From Solea solea (lineage: Eukaryota; Chordata; Actinopteri; Pleuronectiformes; Soleidae): DNA of 64,000 bases. The notes beneath the pieces were generated by a model that was given only the letters and a program-made list of their open reading frames with translations, made no database searches and was not told the origin of the DNA. Position 1 is the stretch's first letter; each line of letters opens with the position of its first letter. The position numbers were made by a program, and so were the translations under genes. The DNA lies in assembly GCF_958295425.1 (NCBI RefSeq), contig NC_081136.1:30990077-31054076 (forward strand). The letters are read 5' to 3'. Shown here one piece after another: positions 22,501 through 35,698 of the stretch.

Positions 22501-25119
22501 TATAGTTAAAACGAATTCGCTATGTGGTATGCAAGGTAGAAGAATGGATTTCAATGAAATATCATAGGAATCAAACACCAGTTTGGAAAATTTTAAATGT
22601 GGGATTTCACCAGCACTATGTTGGCGTTTTTGCAGCCAGAAGTTCACCTGCAACCAACTGTTAATCACACTGGTGTGTGCATGTATGCTAATTGTGTTCT
22701 TTATCGTCCATTCAGCATCATTTACGAAACAGACGTCATGTTTAATTGAGAAAGACACACAACTGGCCGTTCAGACCATTAACTCCTCAGGAAAATGTTT
22801 ACTGATATAAAATCATTATAAATCAGTGGGAATTGTACTCATTTTCCCATAGACCTTCACTCAAACTGACTCAAACTTTCGCCTCCTGGTGCCTATTTAC
22901 TATATTAAACTTCCTATTTGGCTTCAGGAAGAACCTAGAAAACTATGTCCATTTTTGATATACATCTATTGCTGTGGTGAGTTCCTCATTTCTATTTTTA
23001 TATATAATTTTCTCTGTAAAATGATATTAAACACACTGATGACTAGTCCTGCATGGATGTCTTTATGAGGATCACTTAAAGCAACAGCTCTTGTTAATGC
23101 ACTTGCTACAGGAGACAATGTTTGCACACACAAGGGCATTTGTTATGTAATAATTATTGATTATTCTAATGTGGTGCCATTTTGGCACTCCGATTCAAAT
23201 GAGTGTTTTATATAGCTACATTTACTGTATTTACATGGTTTATTAAAGCACCAACCGCTAATATACGTTATTTCCCATGATAGATGATTCACGTGTGTAC
23301 ACTGTGGCAGTAAATAAAGTAATTTAAATTTTCCCTCAATTATTTTGTATATTCTTAACTTCTTTTTGTCGTCCATAGAAGGACACTTCTGTTCCGTTGG
23401 GAGTAAAAGGTGTAATAAATGAAGCTCTGGCCTGGTAGGTCTTAGTTTATTATTTTAAAGGAAACAAATCTTATTCTCATTGAATAGACTGAATTTGTTC
23501 AAAGAGAGGTCTTTGTCCTTCCTGTTCCGTTTTCTATCACCGAATGGCCCAGAGGGCAATCAAGGCTTCGCTACTTGATGAAGTGGAGCCTGTTGTGGAG
23601 AACAAAGGCTTATTCCATCTTGGTTCTATCTGGCTGACACCTAAGATCCTCAGGGAGTTTTCGCTCTGTGCCTGTTGTTCATTCTTCCAGTCATACTTTG
23701 TAATGGTTAGAGACTGGGGGAAAAGAAGGGATAGAGAAAGGGAAAGAAAGGATTCACTGGAGGCCACGGTTGGCGACTGGAACCGAATGATAAACCTTCA
23801 TTTGACAGTTGAATTTCTTAGATTAACTGTACTCGTTTGTACCCCTGCACTGTAATACCACTGCTTCATTTGCAATAACCAAAGGTTGAATTGGAATAAA
23901 AAAAGGGGCCAGTACACTACATCAGCAGCCTGTAAACTGTGCAATTGTAGCGTTTTATGAGAAAGTCTTACCTCTGGCCTCCATAGAAAAATGACCAGCT
24001 GGTGAACTGTTGAAGGCGTTATAGTGGCTGATCATTTCCAGACACACACATAAAAATAATAATCATAAGAAAAATATTTTCATTGTTTTCCCTTTCAACC
24101 ACGGGGAAAAAATATGTTTATTTAGGGCTGTTAGCATCTGTGTTTCTTCAACGCCCGCAGTCTATTCTTATCAGAACCTGACCGAGGGTTTTACTGTTCC
24201 ATGATGGAAACACACCTCTTGTTCCACTGTATTCACACACATAAAAAAAACTTTATTTTTATAGATGTTCATGTGATTTCCTGTTTATTAGTATATAACA
24301 AACAGTATAGCTGTCAAAGCTTTGCCAAATCTTTCCGATCAAACTTTGACTTTGTGGTACAAAATAAAGCCTTTTGTTTCAGGTCGAACTTGTGGTCAAG
24401 CTACCGTGTGAATAAATCTATAAAAGGAGCCTTTAAAACCCCCTTGAGTACTCCACAAATAAATGTCACACACGTTTATATGATGGCCTCAAAAGATAGT
24501 AAATTGAGTTCAGATGGGTTTACCATCCAATTTATCACAGAACGTGGAGGACCTTGTCAATGAAAACCAACTTTAAGTAAGTTTACTGCCTCATGTGAAC
24601 ACCGCTGCCAGCTGTCTCTTCATCAAGTACAAGTACTTGCTACGCCAATAGTCTCAGCTCTTATCCAGCAGCTGCCAGCAAAGATGAAACACATATAACA
24701 TCTCAGACAGGGCAGAGGAATCGAGCCATATACTTAAAAAGCTACAACACATTTGTGGATATTCATTAGCGAACGGCTGTTAACAAGCAACATTGCAGTT
24801 GAGGAGCACATGTTGGACTGGAATCATATTCAAACGGTGTGCAATCATGTCGATTCCCTGAGAATCACAGTATTTAAGAGTTCAGTGGTTAGTATAGCAG
24901 GCGATGGTTTTTGGAGTGACAAAGCATCAGCAGTGAAATAGAGCCTAGAATTTCCTCTGGGAATGACTTGTGCATCATCCCATCATCGTGTAACTCTACC
25001 TGTCACGTATTCTCTTGTGTTCCTCCTCACTCAGTGATTCTTTCTTCTTCCTGTCAGATTGTCTGCATTTTGTTTCCTCTGGAGGCTTTACAGTGCCGAG
25101 AGTGACGATTAGGGACATG
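19533..25119. other. Long repeat-poor non-coding stretch
   Basis: Five and a half kilobases without a recognisable gene or transposon. Chance ORFs up to 120 codons lack motifs. The part from about 21000 to 22200 is unusually free of simple repeats and could hold conserved non-coding sequence. A CACACACACA-A run lies near 20908-20922. No RNA gene was recognised. Confidence 0.5.
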
Positions 25120-25250
25120 CCGCGCTCAGTATGTTTACATGACGAAATAAAAACTGAAATAATGTGTTAGTCTGACTAAAACAGGACTTTTAAAACCAGC
25201 TTTAAGTCCAACTGAAATCAAATTTCTCCGAGGATGTGGTTGAGAGTCCA
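25120..25250. repeat. Possible piece of a GTTTACATG / AGTCTGACT repeat
   Basis: GTTTACATGACG followed by TTAGTCTGACTAAAACAGGAC resembles the left part of the element at 48890-49290 (TTAGTCTGACCAAAATCAGG). The copy is short and its limits are approximate. Confidence 0.35.
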
Positions 25251-25399
25251 ACTATTATGTATGTATAGGTTCAGTGAGGCTTAATCTGGCCCAGACGCTG
25301 TGGGATTTGACCCAGAAATAAAGAGAGAAGCTGGCACACGGGAGAAGATGACAACAGCCAGAAGAAACCCAGATCTGATTTATGTCAGCTGGAATTTGG

Positions 25400-25503
25400 C
25401 TCCAGCTAAATGACATAGGACAAAAGTCCATCGCAGGACCAACACACAGAGACACAACAGCCATTCACTCTCACATTGACACCTTCAGTCAATTTAGAGT
25501 GAG
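25400..25503 (-). mobile_element. Degraded SINE fragment, minus strand
   Basis: TCCATCGCAGGACCAACACA, then CAGAGACA, CATTCACTCTCACATTGACA and AATTTAGAGT follow the order of the reverse complement of the abundant fish tRNA-headed SINE also present at 33125-33432. The tRNA head and the ATGG tail are missing or unrecognisable. Confidence 0.6.
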
Positions 25504-26394
25504 ACCAGATTCAAGAGGAATTTTGCAGAGCGACTTTTGCTGGTGAACACTGAACACTCAGTAGGTGTTTGTTTTTTTTTCTAAATCTAACTTTAGATGA
25601 TTATATAGCGTGCAATGCATGAATTAAACTTAATTCCACAGTGCTTCCTTTTTGGCTACTTCAATGAAGCCATTAATTTAAGGGTCTATATTTACACTTC
25701 ACGCGGTATCTTTGCTCTATACTCAGCTTTCTGAAAAGCACTTAAAAAGAGATTACATGGGCACGGTGAGGCTACTTATCCACATCATGCTAACATTGAT
25801 ATCAACACAAGGTACAATGGAGGCTAATGGAAATGGCACTAGAAATTCAAAGAAAAACGTTCAAAAATGGCACATAATGAAAGGCGAAAGACCATTTAGA
25901 TTCACAGTGAAGGCATAATTATATATAAGTCATATATAACACTCAAAACTACAAAAGTCACCCTGATTGTAGTCCAAGAAAATTCCCTATTGCATCAATA
26001 AAAAAATGATATATTGTTAAGAGGTACTTACATACATTCCAAATTCTACTTGTGTATGACTTACTTTTACTGTAGTATAATTTGTGCACAGTGAATGCTC
26101 GGTACAAAAACTGCCACCAAAGGTGTTGCAAAGCATTTAAGCAGAGGCGCATTTAGTCCTAAATGAGCTTATTAGACTGGAAAACTCAACTTAAAAGCTG
26201 CTATTTAAATGAGAGCATGGCTCTGGTGTATTGGATGTGTTACAGTATGAGGCTCCTAACAAATGGCAGAGAGGGGACGATGGGTTATTTTGTAAGGAGT
26301 TCATCTTGGACCACTTAGCTCTACAAAATGGTTGACTCCAGTCCATCCTAAAAACAGATCGCCTATTAAATGGTAGCAACTTCATATGAGGCGA
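25504..26394. other. Non-coding stretch, no gene seen
   Basis: AT-rich sequence with no recognisable repeat, ORF or RNA gene. Confidence 0.5.
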
Positions 26395-26816
26395 GTGCTG
26401 AAAGCCAAAAAGAAGAAAAAGAGTGAGTGGTAGAAAAAAACAGGTAAATGATGAGGACAGGTGAATGATGACAGGTGAAATGGCACAAATTAACATCCCT
26501 GAGTTAGTGAAAAAGTAAAAGCATTTGTGACCTTTGACCCATTATGTTTACATATTTTATTTTGTCAGCACTTAAATTTGTTAAGTTTTGCCTTTAATTA
26601 AATCAATTCATGTGAGATTTCTGTCCCCTTGTCTTGACCCAAGAAAGAACCCCAACTTTGTTAAAAAGTAACTAAGTCTCTTTTACTCGGAGTACATTTG
26701 AAACAAGCTACTTTTATACTGTAACCTGAGTACATTTACAAGTACTTAAGTAAAATGTTCTCAAAATAGTGGTACTTTTACATGATTAGAATATGTCAGT
26801 ACTCTTTCCACCTCTG
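26395..26816 (-). mobile_element. Non-autonomous hAT-like element, copy 2
   Basis: The right end, TACTCTTTCCACCTCTG (to 26816), is the reverse complement of the CAGAGGTGG-type end at 8254. Reading leftward, the copy contains AGTACTTAAGT and ACAAGTACTT stretches, CATTTGTGACCTTTGACCC (the same core as copy 1, inverted) and three ATGA(T/G)GACAGGTGAA units. The left end lacks a clear terminal repeat, so its boundary is approximate. Confidence 0.7.
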
Positions 26817-27960
26817 CAAAACACAGTTTTATTTCTGCACGTCACAAATCCTATCGTCAGTAAGTCATGACTCAGCATCACCGGGGGCTCAGTTTGTGTG
26901 CTGATGTGCTCGCAGCTGTTTGAACAAATCACCGCTTAATGTCAGTGTTTTGTGCACGAAAATTACTGATCACGTTCAGTCGAGTGCACAATTTCTAATT
27001 CGCTCGCATTTACAGGACCTGAGAGCACAATCACATGGAGGCTTTACGCCCCTGCGTGACTCTCAATTGTTCACAATCAGCATGACTGTAATGATGATTG
27101 GACTGAATAATGTATTCAAGATTTGCTCAGCACCTCTGAGGATGCCGTTTATTCCAAATTACCGCATGTGAGAGAGGCACACAAAAAAAGGCATATGTGG
27201 CAATATGGGCATCTAAAAGTTTAGACACGCATATTTCCACAACTGCTCCTAAACTCACGAGTGGAGTCATGAAGTATGCATTAGTTCAATAAAACACCAA
27301 AGACTCCAAACAAACATGTACACAAGTGGACAACAAGGCACACCACACACACATACAAACACACACAGCAGGGTGTTCTCATTAGCTGTTCCTAATGAGC
27401 ATTAATTCAATATTGCCTATTAATGGATAAACAGACTAAATAAAAGTAATCAGGCTTCAGTGTCTCTCTCTCTCTGAGGGACTGAGCATTTAATCAAAAG
27501 CAACCGCATCACACTGTTATTAGAGACAAATAACCGTCTCATTAAATCATTCATTCCTTTAACATTAAAAGCCAGCGTGGAATGAGTAGCAGATGGGATG
27601 TAGATTGTTTTTATGGTAGATGGGATTCTAGGAAATGAAAAGTCGGGTTCTGCGTTAATATTGACGTTTTTCTGGCATTCTTAACTGCTCATTTGAACAT
27701 TTGGTGTGTGAGGTTGCTGTCTGATTAAGCTCCACAAGGGACTGTACATGATCAGTCACACCTTTGATCGTTAATCAAAGTAAAGGATGTAAAAAAGAAT
27801 AGAAGAAACCAGGTTGGGACGAATAAAGACAAATGGCCAAATTAGTCACAACCAGGTCACTGCACAAGCAGAATTACCACAACCTAGTTTCTCTGCGGTA
27901 AAACTGAGGAATCAGTGTCAGGACCTCTCTTTCCTCGATTATTTAACCTGATATTAAAGT
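26817..27960. other. Non-coding stretch, no gene seen
   Basis: CA-rich patches near 27340-27370 and a (TC)6 patch near 27462-27475. The TAAT-rich stretch 27380-27570 is repeat-poor. No gene recognised. Confidence 0.5.
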
Positions 27961-27983
27961 AAAAAAAAAAAAAAAAAAAAAAA
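27961..27983. repeat. A23 homopolymer
   Basis: Twenty-three consecutive A bases. It could be the tail of an old retroposon, but no recognisable body lies upstream. Confidence 0.85.
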
Positions 27984-29546
27984 TCAATGTCCAGGTTATT
28001 AAAATGATTGCTGCAGATTTAAGCAAATCAATTCTTTGTAAAACAGAGGCAAGTGTCTTTATCGTGAAGTCAGAGAAGGTAATGTGTAGATTTTAATCAA
28101 TGATTTTCTTTTCTTTTGTACCCATTGATTAAACTAGCATAGTTGGAAACAAATAAGAGACATTTCACTTCTATAGCGAGGGGGTGGTGGCTGACTTTCA
28201 TTCTGTGTAATGTCAATATGGCTTTGCTAAAGCTGCATCTATATTCACGTCAGGATCCAGAGCTGATGAGAGCCAAGGCATGGAGATTAGAATCGAGGGA
28301 AATAGGGGACACAAACAAATCTACATGCTTGAGCGTGAGCTCTGGCATGTTCTGACAGGAGTGTGTGCACTTATCATCACAAAATAAAACTGATTTTTGC
28401 ATGCAAAATTGCAACAAACTGCATGGTTGGCAGTTGGCAGTCATTTAGTGGGAGTAGAAAATAGGTTTTGATTACAGGCCTGGGGAAGAATAGTCGACCC
28501 TGTTATCCGGGCGTAGAGAAGATGCCGTTCATCCACTCGGTTCCTCTGGGCCTTTACAGAATAATGAGCGCCTGTTTCTCTGGCCCTTTACAGAGTAATG
28601 AGAGTCTGACTCAACCACAGGACCTTCAATCCCCAGACTGTTAACTTCTCACAACATGACGCACACCTGGCACGAAGGTTTCAAAATGGGGTCTGGAAGT
28701 CCCATAGGCCCCATATGTCATTTCAGGGTTTCACTTATCTTCATGACTATTATTTTTGCTCATTACATTTGCACACATTAAAGTGATGATTGTGTTCTAT
28801 AAATGGATTTACATCAATCTGGCACTGTAGTGGTGTCATTGAGCATTGTGTGTGGACGGAAAAGCCTCTTCTGATTCATAAACACACAGCGATGCACGTG
28901 GCTGATGTGACTTATATCACTGCCAGTATAAAACCGTCAGTGGTATTAATATGACAAAATGCAGAGCACTACAACAGGAAGGGAGAACAAAATACAACAC
29001 TTGAACAACACAGGTCTCAAAATATTTAAATGCTTTTAAGCGGGCAAAGGCATCTGGTATATTTGAATAATGCACATCGATGAGAAACCTCAAAGTACAT
29101 AAATCATACATGGAAAAATGCATCAAATACATTTTGCACATTTCCTTCTAATATATTATCCACCCCTTTAGTTATATCACATCTTCCCACGATGCTTTGT
29201 TAGAGGTTACAGGGCGCTGGAGCCCTCGACCCATTTCATTATTCACACCTGGGGCAGCGTTAGAACCGCTGCACGTGTCCTGACATGGAAACATAAATAA
29301 ATAAATAGAACATGCATAAACAGAAAGGTCATAGTTGTTTCTTGTGGATACTGACACAGATATATATGCTGAACCGCTGCATCACATTTTGCCCTATTTC
29401 CCTATTTATGATGAAGTTGGCCACTTGATTGCAGGGCAAGGGGCTGTAAACATGTTCTGCTGCATCGTTACTTCAAAAAGATGACGTGGTAAAAACGACC
29501 TGTATCTCATCAACATATCCAGCTGAATATTGGGATTCATAAAGAG
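27984..29546. other. Non-coding stretch, no gene seen
   Basis: Short chance ORFs only. A small internal duplication of GCCTTTACAGA(A/G)TAATGAG occurs near 28551 and 28586. Nothing else supported. Confidence 0.5.
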
Positions 29547-29821
29547 CAGGGGTGTCAAAAAATGTACGGCCCACCATTTTTTGAGGGCCAATCCGGGCCA
29601 CAGGATGAATTTGTTATGAATTAGCATCTAATCGTAATGTGAAATATTATCATTATTTTCCACTTCCAGATACCTGTGACTAAATGTTTGTGCCTTTATA
29701 GATCCACTGTGATCTGCAGGTTGTAATGTGTACATGCGTAATTGGTAAACTTAGGCATAATATTGTTGAAACTGCACTTTTTTTGTAAAAAGATAAGGAA
29801 AAAATGAGTTTGACACCCCTG
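29547..29821. mobile_element. hAT-type MITE with both terminal inverted repeats
   Basis: A 275-bp element from CAGGGGTGTCAAA (29547) to TTTGACACCCCTG (ending 29821), giving 13-bp perfect terminal inverted repeats. Flanking octamers ATAAAGAG and ATTTAGAG match at 6 of 8 positions, consistent with a decayed 8-bp target duplication of the hAT superfamily. The end sequence is that of an abundant fish MITE. No coding capacity. Confidence 0.85.
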
Positions 29822-29874
29822 ATTTAGAGTCATTTTTCTTTAATTCAGTCTGTATTTACCTCTGTTTTGGTCTC

Positions 29875-30240
29875 CATCATAGACTATATAGTGTATATAC
29901 TGTACTGTACAGTAATAGTGGACATAGTTTCGCAGTTTGCTGGTTGAAGCTACACAGGAAGTAAAACATATATTTAATAGCCACCAGGGGTCGACTCAGC
30001 TTGTTGCTGAATGAACTCAATAGAAATAGAAAATGGGAAAATGAGCCGACTTCTCACTTGATTTTCAACACCACTAAACAACTTCCTGATGAGTTAATGG
30101 CCTTAATCACTAGTTTTGGATCATTTATTTTCCCCCTCTATCGTCCAATAGGAGCTTGGTTACAGGTGGCGTCTGTGAACGTCTTGCAAAATGTCAACAT
30201 GGCACTTACAGTTTGTGAATCTTGAGGCGTCAAAATGGTA
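29875..30240 (+). repeat. Interspersed repeat, CACCAGGGG.CGACTC family
   Basis: CCATCATAGACTATATA at the start and GCCACCAGGGGTCGACTC near 29981, followed by GGGAAAATGAGCCGACTTCT, match parts of the duplicated block at 41290-41425 and 41795-41915 and of 58180-58360. The family is common in fish genomes. No coding function. Confidence 0.6.
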
Positions 30241-33124
30241 AGTTCAGATGAAGGGTGGTCCTACATGTTGCTTGTAACAATGTTAATACGATGCAGCTTT
30301 CAGTAAACCTTTTTATTCTACTTTTTATTTGGTAAAACACAAGCTTATTTCCCTTCTAACGCACCATTTTTTCTCAACCAGCCGGCTCAGACAAAACAAA
30401 CCGAATGACTTAATAAACTGATTCATCCTAACGATAAGAGATGCAGGAGAACCAATATAACAGCAAAAGCCTTTCCCCCACAAAGTAATTGTTTCTCCTT
30501 CTTCAGTCACTTCGGTTCGACCGTGACTTCGCGGTCTCTCCATTTCTCAAGCACAGATACTCAAGCGGTCAGGATGACAGATGAGTTGAATGCCCGAGTT
30601 GTCAGAAGCTATTCTCTACATACATCTGTCAGCTAACTGGTCTTTAAAAAAACAGGAGCTGACAGAGGGAAAAAGAACTGAGAATGGGGGCAAAATGACA
30701 AAGATGGAGATTGTGTGGAAAAGAAGAAGAGAGATGGGGAAAGGAATGGAGTCACAAGACAACGCGGTAATGGATGAGGTATAACATGTAAGAGAGAATT
30801 CCTGCTGGAACAATGACTGAGGGATTTCTCAGTTTAAAACAAAACATTAAAATTAAATCTGAGTTTAAATGAAGAACAGCTGCTGGATAACAAACAGCAG
30901 GAGGAGAGGCGATGTACGTTCACAGTCCAGACCTCAGTAGTCTTTCACTAGCAGTTTGTCAGTGTGTTGATTAAGCACTGCCCTGACCTGTCACATTACT
31001 CTCTGAAGTTCATGTTCCCGCTGCAGCTCGGGGCTCGCGGTAGCGGCGGAACACAGATTGAAGCCATTTTTCATCCGTGACTGGTGATCAGACACTGAAA
31101 TAAGTGTTTATAAAACATAAAAACCAGACACTTGGCTACAAAAACGCAACTTTCAGCACACAAGAGAAGCTAATACTGTACTGACGTGTCTTTGGTTTTT
31201 ATTGTGGATATTGACATTACGGATGCCGGTACCATTATGCCATATATATACCAAGTGAGCATTACACACTGGCAACACTGTGAAAACACACTGGGGGGGG
31301 GGGGTTCTAACATAGTCCTGTAGCAGTTGATTAGCCCGGCGCTCTTTTATCATGTGTCACATTACTTTAGTCTCTGCGTTCATCGCGCCGTGTGCCGCGG
31401 CCAAGAAATGCAGATTGAAACCATTTTTCATCACATCTGGGAATTGGACGTGTAACAAACGACGCCGCAACATATTTGTGTTAATATTGACGGGTCGACA
31501 CTGGGAATATTAAACATGTGCAAGTGATGATAACTCAAACTGACTGAGCAGTTAGAACAAAGATCAGGCCTTTTGGGGAAAGTATGTTTATACATAGTAA
31601 ATCTCATCTTCTGGTTTTCACTCATTCCCAACTTTATAGAAGTGCTAAATAATCTTAAATGTGCCCTCAAGTGCCAACGCGGACAATGCAGAGTTGATTC
31701 CTGAGGACAATTTCAGAGCCAAGGCTGTATAGGTCATTAAAATCAACAGGGGTATTGTGAAGGTCATCAACAGGTTTTAATCAAAATAATACGTGACTGA
31801 CTGTTGAATGATTTCTTAATTGAAGAAGTTCGAACCCTAAAGTCGTTGAATATGCAACACTTATTCCTAAAAATTACGAGACAAGTGTTATTTCACTTTA
31901 ATTGAATTCATTTTAATTACTAACGCTGCTTAAATCCATAGAAATCTGGTAACGGACAGGTCATGGTCATGTCATTTTGGTCGCCTTTTAATGACATTAT
32001 CCGCTTTACCGTCTTTGCTATAATCTACTCTAAAAGATAGGAGGGAAATATTAGGGACTACTTCATTTCTACACTACTTTCATTGTGTATTTGTAACTAA
32101 TGGATCTACTCATTGTCCTTTGCCAATGAAGCTCTACACGTTAAGTGCAAACACACCTAACCCTAATCTTTAGCTGGAGTAATGCAATTTTACCACAGGA
32201 CATCTGTAATATCAATGGCCAATTTGCATGGGAAAGAAATCTCAGTAAAACTACCAAAATTGGGAAGGAGCCGCTACGACCAGCTCCATTTTCCACGGAA
32301 AAATACTTGTAAACAGGAGATGACGCACATATTTACTGCTGGTCTAATCACATGGGATTAGTATTACCTTAATGGTTCTGGTCCTTTTTATCCCAGGTAA
32401 ACATCGCCGTAATCTTTACTTGTTGGGTAATGACTACTGACAAGGCACATTCGGACAGGACTAAAATCACAGCAAAGATTCTAAACTAGCATTTCCACCT
32501 GTCACAACTCTGAATTCCCTTCAATGGTACAAGGCTGGTTAATTAATATTTTAAGTTTTCCACTTCTAACAAATACACAGCGCATGTATTAAAGTGCCTC
32601 TCATCTCTATTGGTATAACACACTTCCACAACCTTGTGCTGCCAGGAGAGCTCCGTCAAGACCACACCAGAATACTGTAATGAATTTAAAAAGCCGCCAA
32701 AACTTTGTTCTCTCTGGCTTGCTCTCTTTCTCTCCATGTCGGCCTTAGGACTCAATTTCCCTCAGCGGCGTATTGAGTTGGAATCAGATAACTGTCAGAA
32801 AGTGTGGAAAATCTAATGCATATCAAGTGAAGAGGCATGCTGACACTCCCCAGTGACGGAAACACTGTGCTCTGCAGGCATAAAATACAAAGCCAGCATA
32901 AAACTGAAAGGAGCTGAATGAAAAGAGGGGAGGCGCAAAGAAAAGGAAGGAGATCAGGAAATGTTCTGTTTTTGTATTTCAGTAGACAGGAATCTAAATG
33001 GTCTTCACAATCCAGGCCTGATATGTCTATTGCTCCTTATTTTGGGTCAGGCCCAGTGGAGTAGAGGCTTCAGGTGTGATAACATACATCTGGTGCAAGG
33101 ACTAGAAAACATTTAAGCAACTCA
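30241..33124. other. Non-coding stretch with a faint local duplication
   Basis: No gene recognised. Two related segments about 365 bp apart share CACATTACT..CTCT, GTTCATC/GTTCCCGC and AGATTGAA(G/A)CCATTTTTCATC (around 30990-31080 and 31355-31435). A G tract lies at about 31292-31303. Confidence 0.45.
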
Positions 33125-33432
33125 TGGTTCAGTTAATAGTACTCTAGCTTTTACAGCAAGAAGACCTGGGTTCACGACCTGGTCGGAACAAGGGCCTTTC
33201 TTTCTGCATGGAGTTTGCATGTTTTCCCTGTGTGTGTGTGTGTGGGGGGGGGTGGGGCGGTTCTCCGGGTGCTCCGGCTACCTCCCACAGTCCAAAAATG
33301 CAGATTTGCCCTGTGATGGACTTGCGATCTGTTCAGGGTGTATGCCGCCTATTGCCCTGTCAGCTGAGATTGGCACAGTTCCCCCCCAAGACCCTCATGT
33401 GGAGGATAAAGCAGTAGAAGATGGATGGATGG
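33125..33432 (+). mobile_element. tRNA-headed SINE with RTE-type ATGG tail
   Basis: The head (33125-33182) contains CAGTTAATAGTACTCTAGC and the B-box-like CCTGGGTTCACGACCTGG. The body has GGAGTTTGCATGTTTTCCCTG, a GT/G-rich expansion (33230-33255), TCTCCGGGTGCTCCGGCTAC and CCTGTGATGGACTTGCGATC. The tail ends GATGGATGGATGG (33420-33432), as in fish RTE-type LINEs. Body and order match a very common fish SINE. Point changes in the promoter boxes make it unlikely to be transcribed. Confidence 0.75.
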
Positions 33433-35698
33433 TCCTGAGCTATAGGACATCACAACTAATTTGAGTTTGGACATGATTTTGAAGGTTCAGAACTATGCCG
33501 TCACATTTAGTATGTCAGAAGTTGTGAATTTAGTAAAAGGTGCCTATGAGCAAATAATATTACTGCACACGTGCGGTTGATTGATATATTGATGTTTGAT
33601 TGACATCTATCACTCCAAATAAAGAATTACACAGAGGAGATGAGAACTCGTATCGAAGCATGTATTTGACGTTAGTTTTATTAAGTAAAATTGCACCCAC
33701 ATCTGGATGTCTTGTAGTGATAGCTGTCAATCAAATACCAGAGGTTCTTGTGGGTGTGATCACTCTTTGGTCTCCACCCCCAAACTCAACTACATGAGAT
33801 ACCATTAAAGTCTGAGAACTTAAAGACATGTATCTTTCCAAACATTCATGTATCAATTAAAAAAAAAAAAATTGGCATAGAATTTAGAGCAATTAAAATA
33901 GAATAATTAAATTGCAGCCTTTGTAATTTGTTAATTGCGCTGATTGAAAATGATTCTTTTTTTCAGCCCCAGTTATTACTGTACCTATTTTCACTGAGTC
34001 ACAGCATGTAATTGCTCCCCAAAACAGAGCAGACGGTAGCTCCACGCTGCCCAGTCACTACACTGAAAACCCTTAACAACACTGTATGTTTTATCATTAT
34101 GGAAATTACAGTCAAAGAGGCGACGACTACAAAGAGACGCATGACTTAAAAGAGGAAGCGAAACAAAAGAAAAACAACACAAATAATAATAATAAGAAGA
34201 AAAGATTCCTCACAAGCTATGGAGGTTCCAGCAGCTTCAGACTGAAATATCTCCCTTAAATCTCAATTGAGAGCCAAACAGCTTAAAGAAAATACTGTAT
34301 TAAGCATAAGAGTTATCAGTCAATACATATTTATTATACTTATTTTATAAAAACTTGATTATGTTTTCACTCAGCTTGCTGATATAGTCATAGGAAGAAG
34401 ATGAAATGCCTGCACGACGGAATCTAGAAGTGTGGCTCTTCTTTCTACGTCTGACATTTTCACCCTGTGAATTAATGACATTTCAGCAAAACCTTCACTT
34501 TGCCGAGTCTGAATCCACTAAGAAAATGTCTTTGCTTTGCCGCATTGTATGTGTTGCTCAGTACTCCTTGGGTCCTATACTGTATATGCTAAAGTGATGA
34601 TAGCTATAGATGTTTTGCTTGAGGAAACAGGGAAACATTTGGAGTTTGAGAACTTCAAGGCCACTTTTTAAATAGAAGCCTCAAAGTAAAGGAGACATTT
34701 AAAAAAAAAAAAAAAATGTATGAGCAAAGAAAAGGAAAAACCTGCAGGAAAAAAACTAGTCTTTTCTTTGTCTATATTCCTTGTGAATGGGAGACTGACA
34801 CTCTCCAGCACTTGTTACCCTACCTGTCAATTAGTTTTAATGAGTGTGCCTATTGCCTCCTGCTTATCAAAAAACCTGACATACTGTATTATTATACCGT
34901 ACCCTGAGGAACAGAGTTTTTGCTGATTTCAAACTAATGGTATTCCACCAGGCGGTTTGTTCCGTTTCCACAACGTTTTACTCATGCAAAGACACATTTC
35001 CTGCTTCTTTCACCGCCAAGGTTCCCATACAAACATTCTGTTTATTTCCACAGCTCAAGGGAAGGAGCGATTACGTCTTCATGCCACAGCCACTGCGATG
35101 CATCAAGGTGAGGTTTAACGGAATCTAAACTAGCCTTTAAACATGACATATTGCCAAAAGTTTACTTTAGGGCTTATTTGGCGGTCAGCAGAGCATGTAT
35201 TAGCGTAATTTATTGATTTTAATATATCCTGCCTTAAAAATAGATTTCCATAATTCCCTATATGCTATTGATATTTCTTTTGACTTGGGGATGTATATTA
35301 ATGATGTGGCTGTAGCTGAACCTATTGACGGGAGTGTATCCCAAAGCTCTCTGTACTACATTGGTGACGCAATATGATATGATACGCAGTAGCCCTCTGG
35401 AAATATCAGTTGTTGTTTTGTTTTTTGCCTTTTCTACATTGGCAAAACCTGATGATGACATTCTCTTTGTCTGTTTGCCGTGTAGTGGCTTTTTATCAAT
35501 ATAGTTTGGTAAGCTCACATTTTCATTTTGTGTGTGTGGGTATCTGTATTCTAAAATATAGCGTAATGAGTGCAATAGGACGGAAAGATAAATGCAATAT
35601 TTGGTCATGTGCACTGTTGGCACTCGTATCCAGCTGCTACTCACACATGGAGACATGTTTGTTTGTTTTTTATCTCTGTTTAATCTCAACATATTGAG
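33433..35698. other. Non-coding stretch, no gene seen
   Basis: Contains A-rich tracts (33859-33871 and 34700-34715) and a small AAT/AAG run (34183-34202). ORFs are short and unsupported. Confidence 0.5.

Noticed and set aside
33125..33185. Possible tRNA gene
   Set aside because: B-box-like sequence is part of a SINE head; no closed cloverleaf or anticodon stem was found.
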